Shown here: positions 18,758 through 28,251 of the stretch, piece after piece | How the letters are laid out: every line of letters starts with the position of its first letter | Position numbering within the stretch: position 1 is the stretch's first letter | Assembly: GCA_046262295.1 (NCBI GenBank) | Contig: JBHENC010000010.1 | Location: forward strand, 77,733 to 141,732 | From: JBHENC01 sp046262295 | GTDB taxonomy: Bacteria > Acidobacteriota > Blastocatellia > Pyrinomonadales > Pyrinomonadaceae | Length of the DNA: 64,000 bases | Reading direction: 5' to 3' | Notes under the pieces: model-generated | The model's input: only the letters and a program-made list of their open reading frames with translations | Database searches by the model: none | What the model was told of the DNA's origin: nothing | Translations under genes and position numbers: made by a program

Positions 18758-19355
18758 CCTGCAAGACTATTTCGGCCAGATAGATATCTACCTGTTCGAT
18801 CAATTGCTGAAAGAACGATTTACGCCCGAGACGCGCGTGCTCGATGCGGGCTGCGGCGGCGGGCGCAATCTGCTTTACTTGATGCGCACGGGCTATGCTT
18901 GCTACGGCGTTGATGCGTCGGCTGACGCTGTCGCGCACGTGCGGCACACGGCAGCAGTCGTCGCCCCGCAACTTCCGGCTGAAAATTTTCGTGTCGAGCG
19001 CGTGGAAGAGATGAGCTTCGCCGACGCGAGTTTCGATCTCGTGATAAGCAGCGCCGTGCTGCACTTCGCAGACGACCCGGAGCATTTCCGGCGAATGCTC
19101 GCGGAGATGTGGCGCGTGTTGCGTCCGGGCGGAATCTTCTTCGCGCGGCTCGCCTCCAGCATCGGCATCGAATCTCTCGTTGTGCCGTTAGGCAATGGGC
19201 GTTTTCGTTTACCGGACGGAAGCGAGCGTTTTCTGATTGACGAACAGATGTTGATTGACGAAACGAACATACTCGGCGGCGAGTTTCTGGAGCCGATCAA
19301 GACGACCAACGTGCAGAATCTGCGTTGCATGACGACGTGGTGCTTGCGCAAATAA
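18741..19355 (+). CDS. Class I SAM-dependent methyltransferase
   Basis: A 204-residue protein with the SAM-binding motif VLDAGCGGGRNLLYL (near residues 34-48), an acidic motif II in YGVDASADAV, the post-motif SFDLVISSAVLHFADD and the motif LRPGGIFFARLAS. It belongs to the methyltransferase 11/25 fold; the substrate is not evident. The start ATG lies inside the last 17 bases of the kinase gene, so it is likely translated from the same transcript. Similar stand-alone methyltransferases are sometimes annotated as tellurite-resistance-like, but nothing here proves that role. Confidence 0.85.
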   Translation: MTQPFNLQDYFGQIDIYLFDQLLKERFTPETRVLDAGCGGGRNLLYLMRTGYACYGVDASADAVAHVRHTAAVVAPQLPAENFRVERVEEMSFADASFDLVISSAVLHFADDPEHFRRMLAEMWRVLRPGGIFFARLASSIGIESLVVPLGNGRFRLPDGSERFLIDEQMLIDETNILGGEFLEPIKTTNVQNLRCMTTWCLRK

Positions 19356-19405
19356 GCGCGCCGCGAAAACGCTCCTCTTACCTGTCCGGCATCTTTCAAA
19401 TTTTT

Positions 19406-19717
19406 ATGTCAACAATCTCCGAGCAGCAGTTCTTGAAATTATGCGCAGAGGTCTACGCCGACCGTCATAGTATCTACGCCTTTAACCCGAACATGAGCCG
19501 ACGGGAGGCCGTGTTGTGGATGCTCGCGGGATGCCTTTACAGTTTGTTGAGCGTGCCCCTACTCGAACAGCCGGGCGTGTGCGGCGCAGCAAGCGATGAT
19601 CCTTATCTGGATGCGATTATAGGGATTTTACAATCGCGCACGATGCCGCCTTTCGACGCGCGCCCACTCCTTGCGGAATTGTCCGAGAAGATAACTGCGG
19701 AAGTCGAAGACGCGTAA
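19406..19717 (+). CDS. Conserved-looking hypothetical protein, 103 residues
   Basis: The frame is open from 19325, but the segment before residue MSTISEQQFLKL lies in the methyltransferase gene and looks non-coding, so ATG 19406 is preferred; no strong ribosome binding site is visible. The protein is probably soluble and mostly helical, with REAVLWMLAGCLYSLLSV as a moderately hydrophobic helix and an acidic tail. No known domain is recognised. It follows the methyltransferase by 50 bases and may be the last gene of the long upstream transcript. Confidence 0.6.
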   Translation: MSTISEQQFLKLCAEVYADRHSIYAFNPNMSRREAVLWMLAGCLYSLLSVPLLEQPGVCGAASDDPYLDAIIGILQSRTMPPFDARPLLAELSEKITAEVEDA

Positions 19718-20049
19718 AGCCGAAGGCAACGGCTAAAGACTTTGTCGCGTTGTCACGGGCGCGTCCCGCAGGCGGCGCAGCGGGTTCACCTTAAATAGGG
19801 AGTTTACAAATTCGCGCAAGGTGGTTATAAAAGATAAGTGAGGTTTATCAACGACTTTTGTAGATATGGTAAGCATCGTCATCCCTCCCCTCGTCCCCCT
19901 TCTTTAACTCTTGAAATCTCTGCGGCGGACGTGCCAGATCGAAGCGGATTGCGGTGGCATGATTTTGAAGACGAAACGAGATTCTTTCTGCTCTGTAAAC
20001 TTTTTCATCCCCTTTCGTTCCCGGAAGGGCTGACACTTTAAGAGGAAGC
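19718..20049 (+). promoter_or_regulatory. Gene-free leader with a predicted sigma-70-type promoter for the signalling operon
   Basis: The stretch holds TTTACA at 19803-19808 and TATAAA at 19826-19831, exactly 17 bases apart, a good match to a housekeeping promoter. Transcription would start near 19838 and leave an untranslated leader of about 210 bases before the kinase ATG at 20050, which has AAGAGGAAGC as ribosome binding site. A small GC-rich inverted repeat (CCCGC and GCGGG, near 19765-19785) upstream may help end the previous transcript. A 67-codon frame in the leader (GTG at 19838) has no protein-like features, so it is not called. Confidence 0.5.
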
Positions 20050-23000
20050 ATGGCAAATCAATTGGAAACTACGGATTCGATGGACGACAAGCAGTTACTC
20101 ACGGCGCTGATGGCCTTGAAGCGAGGCGATTTCTCGGTGCGCCTGCCGACGGAATGGAGCGGCATCGCGGGCAAAATAGCCGACACGCTCAACGATGTCA
20201 TCGAACTCAACGAGCGCATGACGAACGAGCTTGAGCGCGTTAGCCGCGTCGTCGGGCGCGACGGCAAGCTGACGCAGCGCGTCTCGTTGCCGCACTCGCG
20301 CGGGTCTTGGGCGAGCCTCGTCGAATCCGTTAACACGCTGATTGACGACATGGCGCGCCCGACTACCGAAATGGCGCGCGTAATCGGCGCGGTGGCGAAC
20401 GGCGATCTTTCGCAAACAATGTCGCTCGATGTCGAAGGACGCCCGCTGAAAGGCGAATTCCTGCGCTCCGTCAAAGTCGTCAACGCGATGGTTGACCAAC
20501 TCGGCTCGTTTGCCTCGGAAGTAACGCGCGTCGCACGCGAAGTAGGAACGGAAGGCAAACTCGGCGGCGAAGCGAAGGTCAAAGGTGTCGCGGGCACGTG
20601 GAAAGACTTGACCGACAGCGTGAATTCGATGGCGGGCAATCTTACCGCGCAGGTGCGCAACATCGCGGAAGTGACGACCGCTGTTGCCAACGGTGATTTG
20701 TCGAAGAAGATCACCGTAGATGTTAAAGGTGAAATTCTGGAGTTGAAGAACACCATTAATACGATGGTGGATCAATTGAACTCTTTTGCCTCGGAAGTCA
20801 CACGTGTGGCGCGTGAAGTCGGCACGGAAGGCAAGTTGGGTGGACAGGCGGAAGTCAGAGGTGTGGCGGGCACTTGGAAAGACTTGACCGATAACGTGAA
20901 TTCGATGGCGGGCAATCTAACCGGACAGGTGCGCAACATCGCGGAAGTGACGACCGCTGTGGCGAACGGCGATTTGTCGAAGAAGATTACCGTAGACGTG
21001 AAGGGCGAGATTCTGGAATTGAAGAATACGATCAACGTGATGGTTGACCAGTTGAACTCGTTCGCTTCGGAAGTCACACGTGTGGCGCGTGAAGTAGGAA
21101 CGGAAGGCAAGCTCGGCGGACAGGCGGATGTGCGCGGTGTCGGCGGTACATGGAAGGATTTGACCGACAACGTGAACTTTATGGCGGGCAACTTGACGAG
21201 TCAGGTGCGCGGCATTGCGCGGGTCGTGACGGCGGTCGCCAACGGTGATTTGAAACGAAAGTTGACGGTCGAAGCGAAAGGCGAGATTGCAGAGCTTGCC
21301 GACACGATCAACGGTATGACCGATACGCTCGCCACCTTCGCCGATCAGGTCACGACGGTGGCGCGCGAAGTGGGCGTCGAAGGCAAACTCGGCGGGCAGG
21401 CCAACGTGCCGGGTGCAGCCGGAACGTGGCGCGATTTGACGGACAACGTCAACGGCCTCGCCGCCAATTTGACCACGCAGGTGCGCGCCATCGCCGAAGT
21501 TTCGACGGCGGTGACGCAGGGCGATCTGACGCGCTCGATTACGGTCGCGGCGCAGGGCGAAGTTGCGGCTCTCAAAGATAATATCAATGAGATGATCCGC
21601 AACCTGAAGGATACGACGCAGAAGAACACCGAGCAGGATTGGTTGAAGACCAACCTCGCACGCTTCACACGTATGCTGCAAGGACAAAGAGATATGACGG
21701 CGGTCGCGCAAATGGTCTTGTCAGACCTCGCGCCGCTCGTCAGTGCGCAGCAGGGCGCGTTCTATGTTAATGATTCCTCGAACGGCCATCCGCTGATGAA
21801 ACTGCTCGGCGGCTACGCCTTCACGGAGCGCAAGAATCTGGCGAACGAGTTTAAGGAAGGACAGGGAATCGTCGGCCAGTGCGTGCTCGAAAAGGAAAGA
21901 ATCTTGCTGACCAACGTGCCGAGCGATTACATACAGATTCGCTCCGGTCTCGGCGAGGCCACGCCGCTTAACATCGTCGTGCTGCCCGTCCTCTTTGAAG
22001 GCGATGTCAAAGCGGTCATCGAACTCGCGTCGTTCAATCGCTTCTCCGAAACGCACGTTACCTTCCTAGACCAGTTAACCGAAAGCATCGGCATCGTTCT
22101 GAACACGATTGCCGCCAACACGCGCACCGAAGATTTGCTGTTGCAATCGCAATCGCTCGCCTCCGAACTGCAGAGCCAGCAGGACGAACTGAAGAAGAAG
22201 AACGAGCAGCTCGAACAGCAGGCGGAATCCCTGCGCGAGTCCGAAGAGTTGTTAAAGAGCCAGCAGGAAGAGTTGCAGCAAACCAACGAAGAGTTGCAGG
22301 AAAAGGCGACGCTGCTGGCGCGGCAGAAAGCAGAAGTCGAAGCCAAGAACGCGGAGGTCGAAGACGCGCGCTGGGCGATGGAAGAAAGGGCCGAGCAACT
22401 CGCTTTGACATCCAAGTACAAGTCAGAGTTTCTCGCCAATATGTCGCACGAGTTGCGCACGCCGCTCAACAGCATGATGATTCTCTCCAAACAGTTGGCC
22501 GGGAATCATGACGACAACCTGACGCCGAAACAGATACAGTTTGCCGAGACGGTCTATTCTTCCGGCGCTGATCTGCTTTCACTGATTAACGATATTCTCG
22601 ATTTATCGAAGATTGAATCGGGGATGATGGGAATTGAAATCAACCAAATCTCCTTCACCAGCATCAGCGAGCGGCTTGACCGCAGTTTCCATCAAATGGC
22701 GGTTGATAAGGGCTTGGAGTTTAAGATCGAGCGCAGCGAGAATCTGCCCGCTTCGATCAGCACGGACGAAAAGCGTTTGCATCAGGTTCTCAAAAACCTG
22801 CTCTCCAACGCTTTCAAATTCACGGAGAAGGGCAGCGTTACGCTGCGCATGGAAGTGACGGAAAAGAATCGCCACCTGACCCGCGAATCGCTGGTGCACG
22901 CCGACCATGTGATAGCCTTCTCCGTTAAAGATACGGGGATCGGCATTGCCGCCGACAAGCAGAAGATTATCTTCGAGTCGTTTCAGCAGGCGGACGGCAC

Positions 23001-24528
23001 GACCAGCCGCAAGTACGGCGGCACGGGCTTGGGTCTCTCGATCAGCCGCGAGATTGCGCGTCTGCTTGGCGGCGAAATCCGCGTCGAAAGCGCGCCGGGC
23101 GAAGGCAGTACGTTCACACTGTTCCTGCCCGCCAACTACACTGCGCCGACGCATCCGAGCGTGAGCGGCGACGGCGTTCCCGCAAGCCTCGGGCGCACTT
23201 CGCCGGAAGGCAACGGCAGCGCGAACGCTTTTAATCAAGCGAGCGCTTACGCCGGTTCGATGGCGAGTGCTGCGTCGGCTACGTCGCCGCTACCCGCCGG
23301 TGATGTTGACGATGACCGCGACTCGATCCAGCCGGGCGACCGCGTCGTGCTTATCGTCGAAGACGACGTTAACTTCGCGGGAATTCTTTTAGACCTGGCG
23401 CGCGAGAAAGGGTTCAAGGGACTCGTCGCCACGCGCGGCGATATGGCGCTCGAAATCGCGCACCGCTTTAAGCCGGACGCGATTACGCTCGATATCAAAC
23501 TGCCGGATCGTGACGGCTGGACGGTGCTTGATCGCCTGAAGCATGATCCGGCGACGAGCCATATTCCCGTTCACACCATCACGGGCGAAGAGGAACGCCA
23601 GCGCGCGCTCAAGCTGGGCGCGTTCACGCATCTGCAAAAACCCGTCAGCCGCGAAGATTTAGCTGACGCCTTCGATGGTATCGCGGCGTTCGCTGACCGG
23701 CGTGTGAAACGGCTTCTTGTCGTGGAAGACGATGCAGCGCAACGCATGAGCATCGTCGAGCTAATCGGTAACGGCGACGTTGTCACGACCGCTGTCAGCG
23801 ACGGCGCGGCGGCGCTCGATGCGTTGCGACAGGAGGAATTCGATTGCATGGTGCTCGATTTGAAACTGCCGGATATGACGGGCTTCGAGCTGATCGAAAA
23901 GGTTCAGCAGGAACTCGGGCAAAAACATCTGCCGATTATCATCTACACGGGCAAAGAATTGACCGAGAAGGAGGAGACGCAGCTCAGGAAAGTGACGGAT
24001 GCGATTATCGTCAAGGAAGTGAATTCGCCGGAGCGTTTGCTGGCTGAAACGGCGCTTTTCCTGCACCGCGTCGAAGCGAATCTGCCGGAGCCGAAGCGTC
24101 GTATGCTCGAACAATTGCATCGCCGCGATCCGGTGCTTGCCGGAAGAAAAGTGCTTGTCGTAGACGACGACGTGCGCAATATCTTCGCCTTGACGAGCGC
24201 GCTCGAAGCGCACAACATGATCGTCGTCCACGCCGAGAACGGCAGGGAAGGCATCGAAGTTCTGGAAGCAACGCCGGGCATCGAAGCCGTCCTGATGGAC
24301 ATCATGATGCCGGGCATGGACGGCTACGAAACGACGCGCGCGATACGCGAGATGGATAAGTTTAAGAATCTCCCGATCATCGCGCTGACCGCCAAGGCAA
24401 TGAAGGCCGACCGCGAAAAATGTATCGAAGCCGGAGCGTCGGACTACATCTCGAAGCCGCTCGATATAGATCAACTGCTTTCGCTCCTGAGAGTGTGGCT
24501 TTACCGGCAAGAGGAAACCATCTCGTGA
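20050..24528 (+). CDS. Soluble tandem-HAMP hybrid histidine kinase with three receivers (Nik1-like)
   Basis: A 1492-residue cytoplasmic hybrid kinase without transmembrane segments. The order is: about six HAMP units (residues 10-520), four of them within exact 92-residue repeats carrying AVANGDLSKKITVDVKGEI-like cores; a GAF domain (about 550-700); a long glutamine/glutamate-rich coiled coil (about 700-790); HisKA with H800 in NMSHELRTPLNSMM; an ATPase domain with NLLSNAFKFTEKG, DTGIGI and GGTGLGLSI; then three receivers with phospho-acceptors at about D1148, D1270 and D1417. The tandem HAMP plus kinase layout is that of fungal group III (Nik1/Hik1) osmosensing kinases and their bacterial relatives. 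It is the first gene of an operon with CheR, CheB and another hybrid kinase. Confidence 0.95.
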   Translation: MANQLETTDSMDDKQLLTALMALKRGDFSVRLPTEWSGIAGKIADTLNDVIELNERMTNELERVSRVVGRDGKLTQRVSLPHSRGSWASLVESVNTLIDDMARPTTEMARVIGAVANGDLSQTMSLDVEGRPLKGEFLRSVKVVNAMVDQLGSFASEVTRVAREVGTEGKLGGEAKVKGVAGTWKDLTDSVNSMAGNLTAQVRNIAEVTTAVANGDLSKKITVDVKGEILELKNTINTMVDQLNSFASEVTRVAREVGTEGKLGGQAEVRGVAGTWKDLTDNVNSMAGNLTGQVRNIAEVTTAVANGDLSKKITVDVKGEILELKNTINVMVDQLNSFASEVTRVAREVGTEGKLGGQADVRGVGGTWKDLTDNVNFMAGNLTSQVRGIARVVTAVANGDLKRKLTVEAKGEIAELADTINGMTDTLATFADQVTTVAREVGVEGKLGGQANVPGAAGTWRDLTDNVNGLAANLTTQVRAIAEVSTAVTQGDLTRSITVAAQGEVAALKDNINEMIRNLKDTTQKNTEQDWLKTNLARFTRMLQGQRDMTAVAQMVLSDLAPLVSAQQGAFYVNDSSNGHPLMKLLGGYAFTERKNLANEFKEGQGIVGQCVLEKERILLTNVPSDYIQIRSGLGEATPLNIVVLPVLFEGDVKAVIELASFNRFSETHVTFLDQLTESIGIVLNTIAANTRTEDLLLQSQSLASELQSQQDELKKKNEQLEQQAESLRESEELLKSQQEELQQTNEELQEKATLLARQKAEVEAKNAEVEDARWAMEERAEQLALTSKYKSEFLANMSHELRTPLNSMMILSKQLAGNHDDNLTPKQIQFAETVYSSGADLLSLINDILDLSKIESGMMGIEINQISFTSISERLDRSFHQMAVDKGLEFKIERSENLPASISTDEKRLHQVLKNLLSNAFKFTEKGSVTLRMEVTEKNRHLTRESLVHADHVIAFSVKDTGIGIAADKQKIIFESFQQADGTTSRKYGGTGLGLSISREIARLLGGEIRVESAPGEGSTFTLFLPANYTAPTHPSVSGDGVPASLGRTSPEGNGSANAFNQASAYAGSMASAASATSPLPAGDVDDDRDSIQPGDRVVLIVEDDVNFAGILLDLAREKGFKGLVATRGDMALEIAHRFKPDAITLDIKLPDRDGWTVLDRLKHDPATSHIPVHTITGEEERQRALKLGAFTHLQKPVSREDLADAFDGIAAFADRRVKRLLVVEDDAAQRMSIVELIGNGDVVTTAVSDGAAALDALRQEEFDCMVLDLKLPDMTGFELIEKVQQELGQKHLPIIIYTGKELTEKEETQLRKVTDAIIVKEVNSPERLLAETALFLHRVEANLPEPKRRMLEQLHRRDPVLAGRKVLVVDDDVRNIFALTSALEAHNMIVVHAENGREGIEVLEATPGIEAVLMDIMMPGMDGYETTRAIREMDKFKNLPIIALTAKAMKADREKCIEAGASDYISKPLDIDQLLSLLRVWLYRQEETIS
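20512..21615 (+). repeat. Four tandem 276-bp in-frame repeats encoding HAMP units
   Basis: Copies begin at 20512, 20788, 21064 and 21340, each exactly 276 bases (92 codons) after the last, starting at the Ala codon of FASEVTRVAREVGTEG or its equivalent. The first three are near identical over long stretches at the DNA level; the fourth (FADQVTTVAREVGVEG) has diverged. A more remote unit precedes them near 20236 with a slightly different length. The exact spacing and high identity suggest recent expansion or ongoing homogenisation of the HAMP stalk. Confidence 0.9.
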
Positions 24529-25364
24529 CTTCGGCGGAAATCGAGGCGATAGAGCTGGAGGGAATCGAACTCTCGCTGCTTCTCGAAGGCATCTATCGCC
24601 ACTACGGGCTGGACTTCCGCGATTACGCGACGGCCTCGCTCAAACGCCGCATTCATGAAACGATGCGCGCCGAAGGCATTCATTCGCTCTCCGCTTATCA
24701 GGACAAGGTGCTGCATGATTCGGCGTGCATGGACAGGCTGATGCTCGCTTTGTCCATCAACGTCACGGCGATGTTCCGCGATCCGAGTTTCTATCTGACG
24801 TTTCGCCAGAAGGTCGTGCCGCTACTGCGAACCTACCCGTTCGTGCGCATCTGGCACGCCGGATGTTCGACGGGCGAAGAAGTCTATTCGATGGCGATTC
24901 TCTTGCAGGAAGAGAATCTCTACGCGAAATGCCGCATCTACGCCACCGACATGAACAAGGAAGTTTTGCGGCAGGCGCGTGAAGGCATCTTTCCTTTAAG
25001 CGCGATGAAGGATTACACGATTAACTATATGCAGGCGGGCGGCAAGCATTCCTTTTCAGACTATTACACGGCGCAATACGGCAGCGTGATTTTTCGCCCG
25101 TCGCTTATAGAGAACGTCGTTTTCTCGGAACACAACCTCGCCACCGACGGCTCCTTCAACGAATTTCAGGTCGTGCTGTGCCGCAACGTGATGATCTATT
25201 TCAACAAGACGTTGCAGGGGCGCGTCAATAATCTGATCTACGATAGTCTCAGTATGTTCGGCGTCTTCGGCATCGGTAATAAGGAATCGCTCCGGTTCAC
25301 GTCGCGCGAAGCCTTCTATCAGGAGATGGACACGCACGATAAGTTGTATCGAAAGATTAAGTAG
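24525..25364 (+). CDS. cheR: CheR-type protein-glutamate methyltransferase
   Basis: A 280-residue CheR family enzyme (SAM-dependent methylation of glutamates). The start is taken at GTG 24525, which overlaps the kinase stop as GTGA and has GAGG about 10 bases upstream; the longer frame from 24420 would read through kinase sequence. The N-terminal helical domain (YGLDFRDYATASLKRRI) is followed by the SAM motif IWHAGCSTGEEVYSMAILL, YATDMNKEVLRQAREGIF and the CheR signature VLCRNVMIYF. No chemoreceptor gene is nearby, so the target could be the tandem-HAMP kinase or another cytoplasmic partner; that is inference. Confidence 0.92.
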   Translation: MTSAEIEAIELEGIELSLLLEGIYRHYGLDFRDYATASLKRRIHETMRAEGIHSLSAYQDKVLHDSACMDRLMLALSINVTAMFRDPSFYLTFRQKVVPLLRTYPFVRIWHAGCSTGEEVYSMAILLQEENLYAKCRIYATDMNKEVLRQAREGIFPLSAMKDYTINYMQAGGKHSFSDYYTAQYGSVIFRPSLIENVVFSEHNLATDGSFNEFQVVLCRNVMIYFNKTLQGRVNNLIYDSLSMFGVFGIGNKESLRFTSREAFYQEMDTHDKLYRKIK

Positions 25365-25386
25365 CCCGCGCAAGGGAATCGTCATC

Positions 25387-25983
25387 GTGGAAAACTCTCA
25401 ACGCATCATCGTCGTCGGCACGTCTTACGGAGGCTTAACAGCTCTGCAAGCTTTGCTGCCCGCGTTGCCGCGAGCGTTGGCCGCGTCGCTCATCATCGTG
25501 CAGCACAGAGGCAAAGAACCGGGCAGCGGATTATGCGACTTTCTGCGTAAGCATAGCCGCCTGCCGCTTGATGAGCCGGAAGATAAAGAAGTGCTGGCGG
25601 CGGGTCGCGCGTATCTTGCGCCGCGCGATTATCACTTGCTGGTTGACGGCGACAGCTTCGCGCTTTCAACCGAAGCGCCCGTCGAATATGCGCGTCCTTC
25701 GATTAACGTCTTGTTCGAGTCGGCCGCTGAAGTTTACAGGGAGAGAGTTGTCGGCGTGATTCTGACGGGCGCGAATGCGGACGGCGCGCGCGGTCTGGCA
25801 CGCATCAAGGCGTGCGGCGGCATCGCGGTCGTTCAAGACCCGGCGACGGCTGAATCGCGCGCGATGCCGGAAGCCGCGATTGCCGCAACGAAGATTGATC
25901 GTGTGCTGCCGCTCGCAGAGATCGCGCCGTTTTTGATTCAACTCGTGTTGTCGCCCGTCGCAAGGAGAAGCTATGCAATTTGA
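25387..25983 (+). CDS. CheB-type methylesterase domain protein without receiver
   Basis: A 198-residue stand-alone CheB catalytic domain. The triad is visible: S13 in GTSYGGL, H40 in IVQHRG and D132 in LTGANADGARG. Full CheB proteins carry an N-terminal receiver; here it is absent, so control may come from the receivers of the flanking kinases. The GTG start at 25387 follows CheR by 22 bases with AAGGGAA upstream. The gene overlaps the start of the next hybrid kinase (25973) by 11 bases. It could act as methylesterase or as a deamidase on the CheR target. Confidence 0.9.
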   Translation: MENSQRIIVVGTSYGGLTALQALLPALPRALAASLIIVQHRGKEPGSGLCDFLRKHSRLPLDEPEDKEVLAAGRAYLAPRDYHLLVDGDSFALSTEAPVEYARPSINVLFESAAEVYRERVVGVILTGANADGARGLARIKACGGIAVVQDPATAESRAMPEAAIAATKIDRVLPLAEIAPFLIQLVLSPVARRSYAI

Positions 25984-28237
25984 AGAGTCGCAGAAAATCA
26001 ACATCCTGATGGTTGATGATAATCCGACGAATCTGCTGGCGCTCGAAGCGATACTCGATGCGCCGGACAGGAATCTGGTGCGCGCTTCATCCGGCACGGA
26101 AGCCCTGCGATTTCTGCTCGACGAAGATTTCGCGGTGATTCTGCTGGACGTGTATATGCCGGGATTGGACGGGCTGGAGACGGCGGCGTTGATTCGCGGG
26201 CGCGAAAAATCGCGCGACATTCCGATTATCTTTCTCACCGCCGATTCAACCGGCGGCGCGCACATCGCCAAAGGTTATTCACTCGGCGCAGTTGATTACA
26301 TACTGAAGCCGGTTGAACCGGAAATCTTACGCTCGAAGATCGCTGTCTTCGTCGAGCTATTCAAAAAGACTTTACAGGTTAAGCAGCAGGCGGAGCTGTT
26401 GCACGAAAAAAATATAGAGCTTGAGAACGCCAACTTGCAACGCCTTCAGATGTTGATCGAACTCGGCCAGCGACTCGCCGCCGAACGCGATCCTGCACAG
26501 TTGCTCGAAAAGTTTTGCCATTCCGCGCGCGACATCGTCGGAGCCGAATGTGCGACGGTCGGCGTGTATGCGGCGGATGGGCGCACGCTGGAGCATTGTC
26601 TGACGAGCGGGCCTGCGGATGTTACCGCTGTGTGCGCCGGAACTCCGCAGACGCACGAGGGATTTCTCAGCACGATGCTGAAAGAGCGTCGTCCTCTGCG
26701 CCTGTGCGACATCGGTTCAGCGCCGGAGTTGGCGAATCTGCCGTCGCCGCACAAGCCGAAGCATTCGTTTTTGGGCGCGCCCATTCTGCTGCCTTCACAC
26801 GCTTACGGCTGGCTCTACCTGAGCGACAAGATGGGTGCGGAAGAGTTTAGCGAAGCGGACGAACGCCTCGCCGCGACGCTCACCTCGCAAGTCGCCGTCG
26901 CCTACGAAAACGCCAGCCTGTATGCCGCATCGCAGCGTCACGCGGCAGCCTTAAGTCAAGAGGTCGCCGAACGCAAGCAGGCCGAAGAGGAACGCGCGCG
27001 CCTTCTCGTGCTGGAACAGGAAGCGCGCGCCGAAGCCGAAGCCGCCAACCGCACGAAAGATGAATTTCTCGCCACGCTCTCGCACGAGTTGCGCACGCCG
27101 CTCACCTCTATTCTCGGTTGGATTCATCTGGTACGTAGCGGAAATCTGGATGCGTCGTCAATCAATCGCGCGCATGAAACCATCGAGCGCAATGCGCGTT
27201 CGCAATCGCAGTTGATTGACGATCTGCTGGACGTTTCGCGCATTATCACGGGCAAGCTTCACATCAATATTCGCGCCGTCGAACTTGCTCCGATCATCGA
27301 AGCCGCCATCGAATTGGCGCGCCCGTCGGCTGAAGCTAAAGAGATCGAACTGCATACGCAGTTTGACCCGGCGACGGCAACGACTGTTTCTGGCGATCCG
27401 GTTCGCTTGCAGCAAATAGTCTGGAATCTGCTCGCCAACGCGGTGAAGTTTACGCCCACCGGAGGCCGCGTTGATGTCCGGCTCAGCCGCACGGATTCAA
27501 GCGTCGAGCTTAGCGTGAAAGATAGCGGCATGGGCATCAGCCCCGATTTTCTGCCGCATATCTTTGACCGTTTTCGTCAGGCCGACGGCACAACTACGCG
27601 GAGTCACGGCGGGCTTGGTCTCGGCCTCGCCATCGTTCGCCACCTTGTCGAACTGCATCATGGGACGGTCGAAGCGGCGAGCGACGGCGACGGGCACGGG
27701 GCGGAGTTTACCGTCGCGTTTCCGCCCTCCGCCGTGCGCTTCAAAACACAGGGCGAGGCGGAGCGTGCCGCTTCTGCTACGGGAGGCGTCACCGTCGGCG
27801 CATCCGAAGATGTTTCGGCGATGCTCTACGGTTTGCGCGTGCTGGTGGTTGACGATGAACCGGACGCGCGCGAAGTGGTCGCGGCGGTGTTGCGGCAGTC
27901 AGGTGCGGAAGTACACGCGAGCGGGTCTGTCGCGGACGCGCTCGAACAGCTTGAGGCATGGCAGCCGAATCTTCTGGTCAGCGATATCGGGATGCCGGGC
28001 GAAGACGGCTACGCGCTGATTAAAAAAGTACGCGCGTTGGATGCCGCGCACTTGGGCGAGATTCCGGCGGTGGCTTTAACCGCTTACGCCAGCACGGAGG
28101 ATCGTGCGCGTGCCCTCTCGGCAGGCTTTCAACTACACGTCGCAAAGCCCGTCGAACCGCTGCAACTGGTGGAGGCCGTCGCCGCACTCGCCAGACGCAA
28201 CGGCCAACTTAAAGCCGAAAGCTCAAACGCGCTTTGA
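25973..28237 (+). CDS. Hybrid histidine kinase, receiver-GAF-kinase-receiver
   Basis: A 754-residue soluble kinase. The N-terminal receiver has acceptor D59 in LLDVYMPGLDG, followed by a short coiled coil, a GAF domain (about 165-330), HisKA with H371 in LSHELRTPLTSILGW, an ATPase domain with NLLANAVKFTPTGG, DSGMGI and GGLGLGLAIV, and a C-terminal receiver with D671 in VSDIGMPGEDG. AAGGAGAAG lies 5 bases before the ATG. Receivers at both ends make it able to take input from one phosphorelay and pass it on; together with the 1492-residue kinase, CheR and CheB it forms a four-gene signalling operon. Confidence 0.94.
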   Translation: MQFEESQKINILMVDDNPTNLLALEAILDAPDRNLVRASSGTEALRFLLDEDFAVILLDVYMPGLDGLETAALIRGREKSRDIPIIFLTADSTGGAHIAKGYSLGAVDYILKPVEPEILRSKIAVFVELFKKTLQVKQQAELLHEKNIELENANLQRLQMLIELGQRLAAERDPAQLLEKFCHSARDIVGAECATVGVYAADGRTLEHCLTSGPADVTAVCAGTPQTHEGFLSTMLKERRPLRLCDIGSAPELANLPSPHKPKHSFLGAPILLPSHAYGWLYLSDKMGAEEFSEADERLAATLTSQVAVAYENASLYAASQRHAAALSQEVAERKQAEEERARLLVLEQEARAEAEAANRTKDEFLATLSHELRTPLTSILGWIHLVRSGNLDASSINRAHETIERNARSQSQLIDDLLDVSRIITGKLHINIRAVELAPIIEAAIELARPSAEAKEIELHTQFDPATATTVSGDPVRLQQIVWNLLANAVKFTPTGGRVDVRLSRTDSSVELSVKDSGMGISPDFLPHIFDRFRQADGTTTRSHGGLGLGLAIVRHLVELHHGTVEAASDGDGHGAEFTVAFPPSAVRFKTQGEAERAASATGGVTVGASEDVSAMLYGLRVLVVDDEPDAREVVAAVLRQSGAEVHASGSVADALEQLEAWQPNLLVSDIGMPGEDGYALIKKVRALDAAHLGEIPAVALTAYASTEDRARALSAGFQLHVAKPVEPLQLVEAVAALARRNGQLKAESSNAL

Positions 28238-28251
28238 CATAAGTCTTAATC

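Noticed and set aside
19952..19967. TGGCATGATTTTGAA as a sigma-54 promoter
   Set aside because: The -24 part fits, but the -12 GC is replaced by AA, so the essential bases are missing.
19838..20041. 67-codon frame in the leader of the HAMP kinase
   Set aside because: GTG start at the predicted transcription start, no ribosome binding site and no protein-like pattern.
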